A stretch of DNA of 64,000 bases, from the NCBI RefSeq assembly GCF_016901695.1, contig NZ_JACJKS010000008.1:62001-126000 (forward strand), read 5' to 3'. This stretch comes from Mordavella massiliensis. GTDB taxonomy: Bacteria > Bacillota > Clostridia > Lachnospirales > Lachnospiraceae. The translations under genes were made by a program, and so were the position numbers. The notes under the pieces are model-generated. The model ran no database searches, had not been told where the DNA came from, and worked only from the letters and a program-made list of their open reading frames with translations. Positions 18,236 to 26,514 of this stretch are shown one piece after another; the first letter of the stretch is position 1; each line of letters begins with the position of its first letter.

Positions 18236-19666
18236 CTAGCCCTCCAGCCCGATGGGCTGCTGCCCGCGCAGGGTGATGACCGGCCCGCCGGTGCCCTCTA
18301 TGTACGCCTCCGTGATGGTCACCTGCCCGATGTTGTCGTCCTTGGGGATCTCGTACATGATGTCAAGCATGAAATCCTCGATGATGGCCCGCAGCGCCCT
18401 GGCCCCGGTGTCTTTTTTCATGGCCTTCCTCGCGATGGCACGCAGCGCGTCCTCGTCAAAGTCCAGCTTCACCTCGTCCAGCGCCAGCAGCTTCTGGTAC
18501 TGCTTGAGGATGGCGTTCCGCGGCTCCTTCAGGATCTGGACCATCATGTCCTCGTCCAGCCCCTTCAGCGTGCACACGATGGGGAGCCGTCCCAGGAACT
18601 CCGGGATCATGCCGAAGGCCCGCAGGTCTTCTGTCGTCACCTTGGACAGAAGATCCCTGTCGTGGTCATACTTGTCCTTCAGATCCGCGCCGAAGCCGAT
18701 AGAGGACTGCTTTGTCAGCCTCTCTTTGATGATGCTGTCCAGGTCCGGGAACGCGCCGCCGCAGATGAAGAGGATATTCCTCGTGTTCACCGTGGTGAGC
18801 GGCACCATGGCGTTCTTGCTGTTGGCGCCCACCGGCACCTCCACCTCGCTCCCCTCCAGGAGTTTGAGCATGCCCTGCTGCACGGACTCGCCGCTCACAT
18901 CCCTCTGGTTCGTGTTCTTCTTCTTGGCGATCTTGTCGATCTCGTCGATGAAGATGATCCCTTGCTCCGCCTTCTCCACATCGTTGTCCGCCGCTGCCAG
19001 CAGTTTGGACACGACGCTCTCAATGTCGTCGCCGATGTAGCCGGCCTCCGTGAGGGACGTGGCGTCCGTGATGGCCAGCGGCACGTCCAGAAGCCTTGCC
19101 AGCGTCTTGACCATGTAGGTCTTGCCGGATCCGGTGGGCCCGATCATGAGGATGTTGGATTTCTCGATCTCAATGTCGTCCATGGTGTCCGTGGCCACCC
19201 TCTTGTAGTGATTGTACACAGCCACGGAGATGACTTTCTTGGCGTACTCCTGCCCCACCACATACTCGTCCAGCCTCGCCTTGATCTTGTGGGGCGCCGG
19301 GATATTCTTTATATCGATGAGGGGCGTTCTCTCCTCCCCCTCTTTTTTCTTTTTGATCTTCTGCTGCTTCGGAGCCGCATTCTCCAGATCGGACATGTTG
19401 AAGATCTGCACGCCCGGTATGTTCATCAGCTTGCTGTAGTCGATCCGGCCGCTCGTCATGGCGTCAAAGCTCTTCTGCATACAGTCGGAGCAGACCGAGA
19501 TGTTGTTGGGAAGGTCGATCAGCTTGCCGGTCACGCTCTCCGGGCGGTGGCAGATGGAGCAGAACTTCTCGTAGCCGTCGTCCTTCTTCGTATCCTCCAC
19601 ATGCACGTCTTTTTCCTGCACTTCCTCAATCTGTGTATCCTTTGTGTTGTTCTCGTTCTCTGCCAT
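18236..19666 (-). CDS. clpX: ClpX-type AAA+ unfoldase
   Basis: Unfolds proteins and feeds them to the ClpP protease. The 476 residues begin with an acidic tail of about 30 residues that standard ClpX lacks. Then comes the zinc-binding domain (Cys36, Cys39, Cys59, Cys62), AAA+ core with GPTGSGKT (176-183), the DEIDK Walker B, and the SSIGFGA loop. The IGF tripeptide is the ClpP-docking element, so partnership with ClpP is likely. No clpP or lon is beside it, so it may be a second ClpX. A terminator follows. No CtsR or CIRCE site is seen upstream; ligA ends 38 bp upstream on the same strand. Confidence 0.93.
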   Translation of the reverse strand: MAENENNTKDTQIEEVQEKDVHVEDTKKDDGYEKFCSICHRPESVTGKLIDLPNNISVCSDCMQKSFDAMTSGRIDYSKLMNIPGVQIFNMSDLENAAPKQQKIKKKKEGEERTPLIDIKNIPAPHKIKARLDEYVVGQEYAKKVISVAVYNHYKRVATDTMDDIEIEKSNILMIGPTGSGKTYMVKTLARLLDVPLAITDATSLTEAGYIGDDIESVVSKLLAAADNDVEKAEQGIIFIDEIDKIAKKKNTNQRDVSGESVQQGMLKLLEGSEVEVPVGANSKNAMVPLTTVNTRNILFICGGAFPDLDSIIKERLTKQSSIGFGADLKDKYDHDRDLLSKVTTEDLRAFGMIPEFLGRLPIVCTLKGLDEDMMVQILKEPRNAILKQYQKLLALDEVKLDFDEDALRAIARKAMKKDTGARALRAIIEDFMLDIMYEIPKDDNIGQVTITEAYIEGTGGPVITLRGQQPIGLEG

Positions 19667-19704
19667 GTCGTATCCTTTCTATCCTTTCACGCTGCGGCAT
19701 GCCC

Positions 19705-21681
19705 CTACAGTCCCGGCGTCGCCAGGAACTGCTCTTCCGTGAGGATGGGAATGCCCAGCTCTTTTGCCTTCTTATTCTTGGAGGATGTGGATGCGGCGTC
19801 GTTGTTGATCAGGAAGTCCGTCTTCGATGTGACGGATCCTGTCACCTTGCCGCCCCGGCTCTCGATAAAAGCCTTCATCTCACTGCGGTTGGCGAAATGC
19901 TCCACGCTGCCGGTGATGACGAACGTCTTCCCCTCCAGCGGGCCGCCCTCCCCCTGGTCCTCCTTCTCGATCTGCACTTCCCCGAGAAGTTTCCTGTAGG
20001 TCTCCCTGTGGCTTTCGTCCCGGAAATATTCCACATAGGCCCGGGCGATCACGTCCCCCACGCCGGGGACCTGGTCCAGCTCCTCCTCTGTGAGGTCCGG
20101 CAGCGCCTCCGGCTCCGCCTTCGTCTCCCTGCAGATCACTTTGGCGTTCGCAAGGCCGATGCCCGCGATGCCGAGGCTGTACAAAAGCCGCGGCAGGGTC
20201 GTCTGCCGGGCCCGGTCCACGCTGGCGGTCAGGTTCCCGTAGGATTTCTCCCCGAAGCCCTCCATCTTGCAGATCTCCTCTCTGTGCCGGTCCAGATGGA
20301 ACAGGTCGTCATAGTCGCGGATGAAGCCTCTGGCGATGAATTTCTCCAGCGTCGCCTCGGAGAGCCCCTCTATATTCATGGCGTCCCGGCTCACGAACAG
20401 GGCGTAGGCCTTGATCTGCTTGGCCTGGCACGCCGGGTTGGTGCAGCAGAGTGTCTTCGCGCTGCCGTCCTGCTGGATCCGGGTGGCGCCGCCGCACACG
20501 GGGCACTGTGCCGGGATCTCCAGGTTCCCGCTGCAGGTCAGGTTCCGGGCGATCTGCGGAATGATCATATTCGCCTTGTACACTTCGATGGTATCGCCGA
20601 TCCCCAGCTGCAGTTCTTCCATGATGCTTACGTTGTGCACGCTGGCCCGGCTCACAGTGGTCCCCTCCAGCTCCACCGGGTCAAAGATGGCGACCGGGTT
20701 GATAAGGCCGGTGCGGGACGGGCTCCACTCGATCTGGCGCAGCACGGTCTGACGCGTCTCGTCGGCCCACTTGAACGCGTAGGAATCCCGCGGGAACTTC
20801 GCTGTTCTTCCAAGCGATTCCCCGTACCTTATATCATCATATATTAGCACAAGACCATCGGAGGGAAAATCGTTTTGCGCGATTCTTTCTGAAAATTTAA
20901 TAACTTCCGCCTCAATGGCAGAGGGGGCGGCCGTCACGTGCTCCACCACCTCAAAGCCCTGCCCTGCAAGCCAGTCCAGCTGGTATGCGCGGGAGTTGCG
21001 GAAGTCCACATCCTCCGCCCGCACGAGAGAGAAGGCGTAGAACCGCACGTTCCTCTTTGCCGTGACCTCGCTGCTGAGCTGGCGGACAGACCCGCTGCAC
21101 AGGTTCCGCGGGTTCTTGTACTTTGCGTCCGCATCCGGGATCTCCTCGTTGATCCGCTCAAAATCCCGGTACCCGATGACCGCCTCGCCGCGGAGGATCA
21201 GCTCTCCTTTGTAGGGGATCTTCAGGGGGATGTTCTTAAACACCCTGGCGTTGGCCGTGATGACTTCCCCCACTTCCCCGTTGCCCCTGGTGACCGCCTT
21301 CGCAAGCTCCCCGTCCCGGTAGGTGAGGACGATGGTGAGGCCGTCCATCTTCCAGGACATGACGACGTCATGATCCCCCGCGAAGGCACGCAGCTCCTCC
21401 ACATCCTTCGTCTTGTCCAGGGAGAGCATGGGGCTCTCATGCCGCTCCTTGGGCAGCTCGCTGACCACCTCGTAGCCCACGTGCACTGTGGGGCTGTCGG
21501 AGAGCGTGACATGCAGCTCCTTCTCCAGCTCCGTCAGTTCGTCGTAGAGCGCGTCGTACTCATAGTTGCTCATGATCTCCCGGGCTTCCTGGTAGTAGGC
21601 CCGGCCGGCCCGGTTCAGAAGATCCACCAGCTCCCGCATGCGCGCCGTCTTATTTTCCGCTGTTTCCTGCTTTGTCCCCAT
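19705..21681 (-). CDS. ligA: NAD-dependent DNA ligase
   Basis: Seals nicks in replication and repair using NAD+. The 658 residues include the adenylation motif KMDG (Lys111), an OB fold, a Cys4 zinc finger (CPVCGG and CCTNPAC), helix-hairpin-helix repeats (around 480-570), and a C-terminal BRCT domain (about 580-655). SWKMDGL departs from the more usual KLDG/KIDG form. The ATG at 21681 follows AGGAG. The start lies 32 bp inside the upstream pseudouridine synthase gene, so translation is probably coupled. Confidence 0.95.
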   Translation of the reverse strand: MGTKQETAENKTARMRELVDLLNRAGRAYYQEAREIMSNYEYDALYDELTELEKELHVTLSDSPTVHVGYEVVSELPKERHESPMLSLDKTKDVEELRAFAGDHDVVMSWKMDGLTIVLTYRDGELAKAVTRGNGEVGEVITANARVFKNIPLKIPYKGELILRGEAVIGYRDFERINEEIPDADAKYKNPRNLCSGSVRQLSSEVTAKRNVRFYAFSLVRAEDVDFRNSRAYQLDWLAGQGFEVVEHVTAAPSAIEAEVIKFSERIAQNDFPSDGLVLIYDDIRYGESLGRTAKFPRDSYAFKWADETRQTVLRQIEWSPSRTGLINPVAIFDPVELEGTTVSRASVHNVSIMEELQLGIGDTIEVYKANMIIPQIARNLTCSGNLEIPAQCPVCGGATRIQQDGSAKTLCCTNPACQAKQIKAYALFVSRDAMNIEGLSEATLEKFIARGFIRDYDDLFHLDRHREEICKMEGFGEKSYGNLTASVDRARQTTLPRLLYSLGIAGIGLANAKVICRETKAEPEALPDLTEEELDQVPGVGDVIARAYVEYFRDESHRETYRKLLGEVQIEKEDQGEGGPLEGKTFVITGSVEHFANRSEMKAFIESRGGKVTGSVTSKTDFLINNDAASTSSKNKKAKELGIPILTEEQFLATPGL

Positions 21682-22471
21682 GTTCTTTTCTCCTGTCCTG
21701 CTTTTTTTGCGATACACCGGCGCCGTCCGCACCGGGCGCCGACGCCAGAACTTCCAGCTGCTCCAGCTCCCTGCCTTCCACCTTCCGGTACGCGCCCGGG
21801 CGGAGGTCTCCCAGCTCGATGTTCATGATCCGCGTCCGCTTCAGGGTCCGCACATGGCAGCCGCAGGCCTCGCACATCCTGCGGATCTGCCGGTTCAGCC
21901 CCTGGGTGAGCACGATGCGGAACGTGTATTTCCCTTCCCGCCACACCCGGCAGGGCCGGGTCACTGCATCGAGCCCCTTCTCCTCATCCCGGATGCGAAC
22001 GCCCGCGCTCATCTTCCGGACAAAGGCGTCTGTGACTTCCCGGTCCACGGTCACTTTGTACTCCTTCTCGTGGCGGTTCCTCCCCCGCATGATCCGGTTG
22101 ATGAGGTCCCCGTCATTGGTCATGATGAGGAGGCCCTCCGAATCCTTGTCCAGCCGTCCTGCGTAGGTGACGCGGACGGGATACCGGAGGAAGCGGACGA
22201 TATTGTTCTTTGTCCCCGGGTCCTCCGTACAGATGATACCCACCGGCTTGTACACGGCGAGGACGACCCTCTCCGTCCCGCCGCGCACCGGGCGGCCGTC
22301 CACAGTCACGTCCTGCCCGGCCGTCACCTTGGCGCCCTGCTTTGCCGGAACGCCGTCCACCCGGACCCGGCCGCTCTCGATGAGCCGGTCCGCCTCCCGC
22401 CTGGAACACACGCCGGCGCTGCTCAAATATTTGTTCAGACGGATCCCGTCTGTCTTCTGCTTTCCGTTCAC
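21650..22471 (-). CDS. RsuA/RluB/RluF-type rRNA pseudouridine synthase
   Basis: Converts a uridine in ribosomal RNA to pseudouridine. The 273 residues hold an N-terminal S4 RNA-binding domain (RLNKYLSSAGVCSRREADRL) and the catalytic motif GRLDKDSEGLL with its Asp. The RIMRGRNRHEKEY and GLNRQIRRM segments match the RluF branch (23S rRNA) best, but the exact site is uncertain. A lysine- and glycine-rich tail overlaps the ligA start by 32 bp. Confidence 0.87.
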   Translation of the reverse strand: MNGKQKTDGIRLNKYLSSAGVCSRREADRLIESGRVRVDGVPAKQGAKVTAGQDVTVDGRPVRGGTERVVLAVYKPVGIICTEDPGTKNNIVRFLRYPVRVTYAGRLDKDSEGLLIMTNDGDLINRIMRGRNRHEKEYKVTVDREVTDAFVRKMSAGVRIRDEEKGLDAVTRPCRVWREGKYTFRIVLTQGLNRQIRRMCEACGCHVRTLKRTRIMNIELGDLRPGAYRKVEGRELEQLEVLASAPGADGAGVSQKKQDRRKEHGDKAGNSGK

Positions 22472-22618
22472 AGTCCTGCTCCTGTCTTTTTTGTCTTACC
22501 TATGGAGTATAGCATGATTTCACCCGGCGGAAAATATAAGATTTTCATTCAGCATTTGTAAATATCCGGGAAATATACTACAATAGCTGTATCTCTATTT
22601 TCAGAAAGGATTTTTTCT

Positions 22619-23101
22619 ATGGTCATCTTAACGCCGGACACGAAGACATGCATGTCCGCCCTGCTCCTTACCGACTCCTTCGACCCGTATTCCTTCATCG
22701 AGGGGGAGATCACCACATTCGCCGTCTTCAAGGTGGACGGCTATCTCAAAAAAGAGTTTTTTGAAGAGGCGCCCTCCCGCGCCTACAGTCTGTGGCAGGA
22801 TGTGCGGAGCTACTTCTTTTCCATCATCAAGGGGAAGCGCACCCCTCTTAATTTCTGCCTGATCTTCGCCCTCTCCGCCGGGGAGACGGAAGCCTTCCTG
22901 CGGGAGGAACACCTGGATTTCTCCCCGGAAGAGGTCCAGGGCCTCTTCCTCAACTTCCGCTTTGACGGGGACAGGCTCACCTGCACAACGGGCGTGTCCA
23001 CCTCCAGATTCACGCTGGACAAATCCCTCGAGCACGCCTGGGATAAGCGGGCGCAGGCTCTGTTCGACCACCTTCATATCCCCTTCGAGATACAGATGTA
23101 G
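22619..23101 (+). CDS. DUF5721 family protein
   Basis: A 160-residue soluble protein opening MVILTPDTKTCMSALLL, with EITTFAVFKVDGYL and a conserved-looking block of aromatics (EFFEE, LWQDVRSYFFSIIKGKRTP). I associate this pattern with DUF5721, common in Lachnospiraceae and without known function. The start has AAAGGA 8 nt upstream. It is divergent from the pseudouridine synthase gene, sharing a 147-bp AT-rich promoter gap, and convergent with the aldo/keto reductase. Confidence 0.65.
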   Translation: MVILTPDTKTCMSALLLTDSFDPYSFIEGEITTFAVFKVDGYLKKEFFEEAPSRAYSLWQDVRSYFFSIIKGKRTPLNFCLIFALSAGETEAFLREEHLDFSPEEVQGLFLNFRFDGDRLTCTTGVSTSRFTLDKSLEHAWDKRAQALFDHLHIPFEIQM

Positions 23102-23102
23102 T

Positions 23103-23142
23103 AAAAGGGGGCTGCGTCCGGCCGTCCGGCCCCGCAGCCCCC
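23103..23142 (-). terminator. Terminator between convergent genes
   Basis: A 10-bp GC-rich stem, GGGGGCTGCG/CGCAGCCCCC (23107-23116 and 23133-23142), is followed on the minus strand by TTTT. It serves the aldo/keto reductase and may also stop the DUF5721 transcript. Confidence 0.8.
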
Positions 23143-23169
23143 GTATGATCTGTGATGCAGGCAAGTCCC

Positions 23170-24303
23170 CTAGCCTTTCATCTTCTCTGTGAAATCCGCC
23201 ATCGCTTCCGATATCCTGATCTGCTGGGGACAGACGGCCTCGCAGCTGCGGCAGCCCACGCAGGCTGACGGCTTCTTGTCCTCCGGAAGAGAGGAGAGCG
23301 CCATGGGCGCGATGAACCCTCCCTTTGTGAAGCAGTGCTCGTTGTACAGCTCCAGAAGCCAGGGGATGTCAAGGCCCTGCGGGCAGTGGCTCACGCAGTA
23401 GTGGCAGGCGGTGCAGGGCAGCACGTTCTTCTTCACCATCTCATCCGCGATGCCAAGGAGCGTGTCCATCTCCTCCCTGTTCAGCGGCCGGTCCTCCTCA
23501 AATGTAGCGATGTTCTCCTTAAGCTGTTCCTCGTTGGACATGCCGGAGAGCGTCACCTTCACCTCCGGGATCGTCTGCAGGAACCGGAACGCCCAGGCAG
23601 GGATGCCCTCGTCCGGGCGGAGCGCTTTGAGCTTCTCCTCGGCCCCGCTGTCCAGCTTCGCCAGAGAACCGCCGCGCAGCGGCTCCATCACCCACACGGG
23701 GATGCCGTACTCCTTCAGAAGCTCCAGCTTTCCTTTGGCGTCCTGGAAGGACCAGTCCAGGAAGTTGAGCTGGATCTGGCAAAATTCCATGTCTTTCCCG
23801 TACGCCTCAAGGAAGCGCTTCAGCACATCGTAGCTTCCGTGGCCGGAAAATCCGAGATGGCGGATGCGTCCGTTCTTCTTCTGCTCCATCAGGTATGCGT
23901 GGATGCCGTGGGATTCGTCCAGGTAGTCGTCGATGTTCAGCTCGCACACATTGTGGAAAAGGTAGAAGTCAAAGTAGTCTGTGCGGCATTTCTTCAGCTG
24001 CTCCTCAAAGATCTCCTCCACCTTGTCCATGTTGGAGAGATCGTACCCCGGGAATTTGTCTGCCAGGTAGAAGCTCTCCCTCGGATACTGCGCAAGCGCG
24101 CGCCCCATCACCAGCTCGGAGTTCCCGTTGTGGTAGCCCCAGGCGGTGTCGTAGTAATTGACGCCGTGCTCCATGGCGTAAGCCACCATCTCTTTTGTCT
24201 TCTCCTCGTCGATCTTCGCGTCGTCCCCGTCGATCACCGGGAGGCGCATGCACCCCATGCCGAGGGCAGACAGTTTTACATCCTGAAAGTCTTTGTAGAT
24301 CAT
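23170..24303 (-). CDS. Aldo/keto reductase with C-terminal 4Fe-4S ferredoxin domain
   Basis: A 377-residue fusion. The N-terminal TIM-barrel is an aldo/keto reductase: GMGCMRLP, NYYDTAWGYHNG with the catalytic Tyr region, and LGFSGHG. The C-terminal 90 residues carry two cysteine clusters, CTACHYCVSHCP and CVGCRSCEAVCP, fit for iron-sulfur clusters. This fused type is widespread in anaerobes; the substrate is unknown. A good AAAGGAGAG site precedes the start. It follows htpG by 19 bp, so it may be carried on the htpG heat-shock transcript. Confidence 0.9.
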   Translation of the reverse strand: MIYKDFQDVKLSALGMGCMRLPVIDGDDAKIDEEKTKEMVAYAMEHGVNYYDTAWGYHNGNSELVMGRALAQYPRESFYLADKFPGYDLSNMDKVEEIFEEQLKKCRTDYFDFYLFHNVCELNIDDYLDESHGIHAYLMEQKKNGRIRHLGFSGHGSYDVLKRFLEAYGKDMEFCQIQLNFLDWSFQDAKGKLELLKEYGIPVWVMEPLRGGSLAKLDSGAEEKLKALRPDEGIPAWAFRFLQTIPEVKVTLSGMSNEEQLKENIATFEEDRPLNREEMDTLLGIADEMVKKNVLPCTACHYCVSHCPQGLDIPWLLELYNEHCFTKGGFIAPMALSSLPEDKKPSACVGCRSCEAVCPQQIRISEAMADFTEKMKG

Positions 24304-24322
24304 CGTTTCACTCTCCTTTGTC

Positions 24323-26383
24323 TTATTTCGTGAGCAGCATCATGATGTCGTTGCTCCGCTGCACGAAGGCTGTCATCTCCTCCGGCGTCAGCGGCTTGTG
24401 GGCCAGCATGGCCATGTCGTAGAGTTGTCTGCAGATCACCGGCGTGTTCTCGCTGTCGCCGTGCTCCGCCACATACTGCACAAGGGGATGGTTCGCATTC
24501 AGGGTCAGCGTGACCTCGCTTCCGAACATGGCCGGATCCATCCCTGCCATGCCGTACATCCGCATCATCTCCTGCATGCGCCGGTTCTGCTCGGACAGGG
24601 TGATCACGGAGGCCACCTTTTCGTCTTTGAGCTTCTCCACCTTCACATCCAGCTTGTCATTCTCCATCACCTTGCGGAATGTCTCCACCAGGCTGTCCGT
24701 CGTCTTCTGGAAGGCCTCCTTGTCCTCCTCTTTCACTTCCTCCTTGGCATTGTCCGTGATGTCCGCGTCAATGCGCTGGAACTGGAGGTTCGGATTCCTC
24801 TGCTCAAGCTGGGTGATGAACGGGGAGTCGATGTTGTGGCTTAAGATCACCGCGTCCTGTCCCTGGCTCCTGAACAGGTTGATGTACTGGCTCTGCTGCT
24901 GCTCGTCCGTCACGTAGTAGACCGTCGTCTTCTGTTCCTCTTTCTTCTCCTCTCCCTCCTTCGGCTCTTCCTTCTCAGCCTTGGGATCGATGAGGGTGCC
25001 GCCGTTCTCCTCCACGCACTCTTTCAGCGTCAGGTACTTGTGGTCCAGGTTCTTAAAGAGGATATAGTCCATCATCTTGTCGCAGAACTTCTCGTCCTTG
25101 AGGCAGCCGAACTTGATGAAGGGGCTGATGTCATCCCAGTATTTCTCGTAGTTCTCCTTGTCGGTCTTGCACATGCCGCTCAGCTTGTCCGCCACCTTCT
25201 TGGAGATGTAGTCCGCGATCTTGTTCACGAACCCGTCGTTCTGCAGGGCGCTCCTGGATACGTTCAGGGGCAGGTCCGGGCAGTCGATGACGCCCTTTAA
25301 TACCATCAGGAACTCGGGGATGACCTCCTTGATATTGTCCGCGATGAACACCTGGTTGTTGTACAGCTTGATGGTGCCCTCGATGGAGTCGTACTCTGTG
25401 TTGATCTTCGGGAAATACAGGATTCCCTTCAGGTTGAACGGGTAATCCATGTTCAGATGGATCCAGAACAGGGGCTCCTTGTAGTCCAGGAATACCTTGC
25501 GGTAAAACTCAATGTAGTCCTCCTTCGAGCACTCGCTGGGGTGCTTCGTCCAGAGCGGGTGGGTGTCGTTGACCGGGACGGGGCGCTTGTTGATCTTCAC
25601 CCTGTCTTTTGCCGGGGAGACTTCCACCATCTCCTTCTCGCCCTTGTCGTTCTCCTTCTCCTCCATCTTCGCGTCCTCGTGGATGCGCTCCACGATCACG
25701 TCGTCGTCCCGGAGATCCGCCTCGTCGATGGTCTCATACTCCTGCTCGGCGTTCGCCTTCTCCAGGTAGATCTCCACCGGCATGAAGGAGCAGTACTTCT
25801 CCAGCACTTCGCGCATCTTGTATTCATTTGCAAACTGCAGGCTGTCCTCGTTGAGGAACAGGGTCATGGTGGATCCCACTTCCTGCCGGTCCCCGTCGGA
25901 CATCTCGTACTCCGTGCCGCCGTCGCTTGCCCAGTGCACCGGCGCGGCCCCCTCCCTGTAGGAGAGTGTGTCGATATGCACCTCGTCCGCCACCATGAAG
26001 GCGGAGTAAAAGCCCAGTCCGAAGTGGCCGATCATATCATCCTCTGTCGTCTTGTCCTTATATTTCTCCAAGAACTCCGTAGCGCCGGAAAAGGCGATCT
26101 GGGTGATGTACTCCTCCACCTCGTCAGCCGTCATGCCGAGGCCGTTGTCGATGAACTTCAGCGTCTTCTCCTCCGGATTGACAACCACGTGGATCTGCGG
26201 TTTGTAGTCGTCCGGGAGCTGATACTCTCCCATCATATCCAGCTTCTTCAGCTTGGTGATGGCGTCGCATCCGTTGGAGACCATCTCACGGGCAAAGATG
26301 TCATGGTCTGAGTAGACCCATTTCTTGATGATCGGGAAAATATTCTCGCTGCTGATGGACAGGCTTCCTTTTTTTGTTTCCAT
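24323..26383 (-). CDS. htpG: Chaperone protein HtpG (bacterial Hsp90)
   Basis: ATP-dependent chaperone of 686 residues. The GHKL ATP site shows SNGCDAITK, DNGLGMT and GHFGLGFYSAF. The middle domain follows with NVSRSALQND, then the dimerisation domain. A charged insert rich in E and K (KAEKEEPKEGEEKKEEQ, around 490-505) lies between the middle and C-terminal parts; it is a lineage feature or linker. The start at 26383 has AAGGAG upstream. The promoter and a perfect CIRCE lie about 65-125 bp upstream, so HrcA control is predicted. That differs from Bacillus subtilis, where htpG is outside the HrcA regulon. Confidence 0.96.
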   Translation of the reverse strand: METKKGSLSISSENIFPIIKKWVYSDHDIFAREMVSNGCDAITKLKKLDMMGEYQLPDDYKPQIHVVVNPEEKTLKFIDNGLGMTADEVEEYITQIAFSGATEFLEKYKDKTTEDDMIGHFGLGFYSAFMVADEVHIDTLSYREGAAPVHWASDGGTEYEMSDGDRQEVGSTMTLFLNEDSLQFANEYKMREVLEKYCSFMPVEIYLEKANAEQEYETIDEADLRDDDVIVERIHEDAKMEEKENDKGEKEMVEVSPAKDRVKINKRPVPVNDTHPLWTKHPSECSKEDYIEFYRKVFLDYKEPLFWIHLNMDYPFNLKGILYFPKINTEYDSIEGTIKLYNNQVFIADNIKEVIPEFLMVLKGVIDCPDLPLNVSRSALQNDGFVNKIADYISKKVADKLSGMCKTDKENYEKYWDDISPFIKFGCLKDEKFCDKMMDYILFKNLDHKYLTLKECVEENGGTLIDPKAEKEEPKEGEEKKEEQKTTVYYVTDEQQQSQYINLFRSQGQDAVILSHNIDSPFITQLEQRNPNLQFQRIDADITDNAKEEVKEEDKEAFQKTTDSLVETFRKVMENDKLDVKVEKLKDEKVASVITLSEQNRRMQEMMRMYGMAGMDPAMFGSEVTLTLNANHPLVQYVAEHGDSENTPVICRQLYDMAMLAHKPLTPEEMTAFVQRSNDIMMLLTK

Positions 26384-26446
26384 TTATATCACTCCTTAAT
26401 CTCCAGTCTGTTTTGTGCGGGCAAAAACCCACACCCTCTGCATGAT

Positions 26447-26475
26447 ATGATAATACCCCGTTTTGCAAATGTCAA
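26447..26475 (-). promoter_or_regulatory. htpG promoter
   Basis: On the minus strand TTGACA (26470-26475) and TATCAT (26447-26452) are exactly 17 bp apart. The box pair lies 7 bp downstream of the CIRCE site and about 64 bp upstream of the htpG start. Confidence 0.8.
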
Positions 26476-26482
26476 TAAAAAA

Positions 26483-26509
26483 TTAGCACTCATTTGAAAT
26501 GAGTGCTAA
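26483..26509. promoter_or_regulatory. Perfect CIRCE operator upstream of htpG
   Basis: Arms TTAGCACTC and GAGTGCTAA with a 9-bp spacer match the CIRCE consensus at all 18 arm positions. It is placed just upstream of the htpG -35 box, and 5 bp after the stop of the upstream ABC permease gene. Confidence 0.95.
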
Positions 26510-26514
26510 TAATC

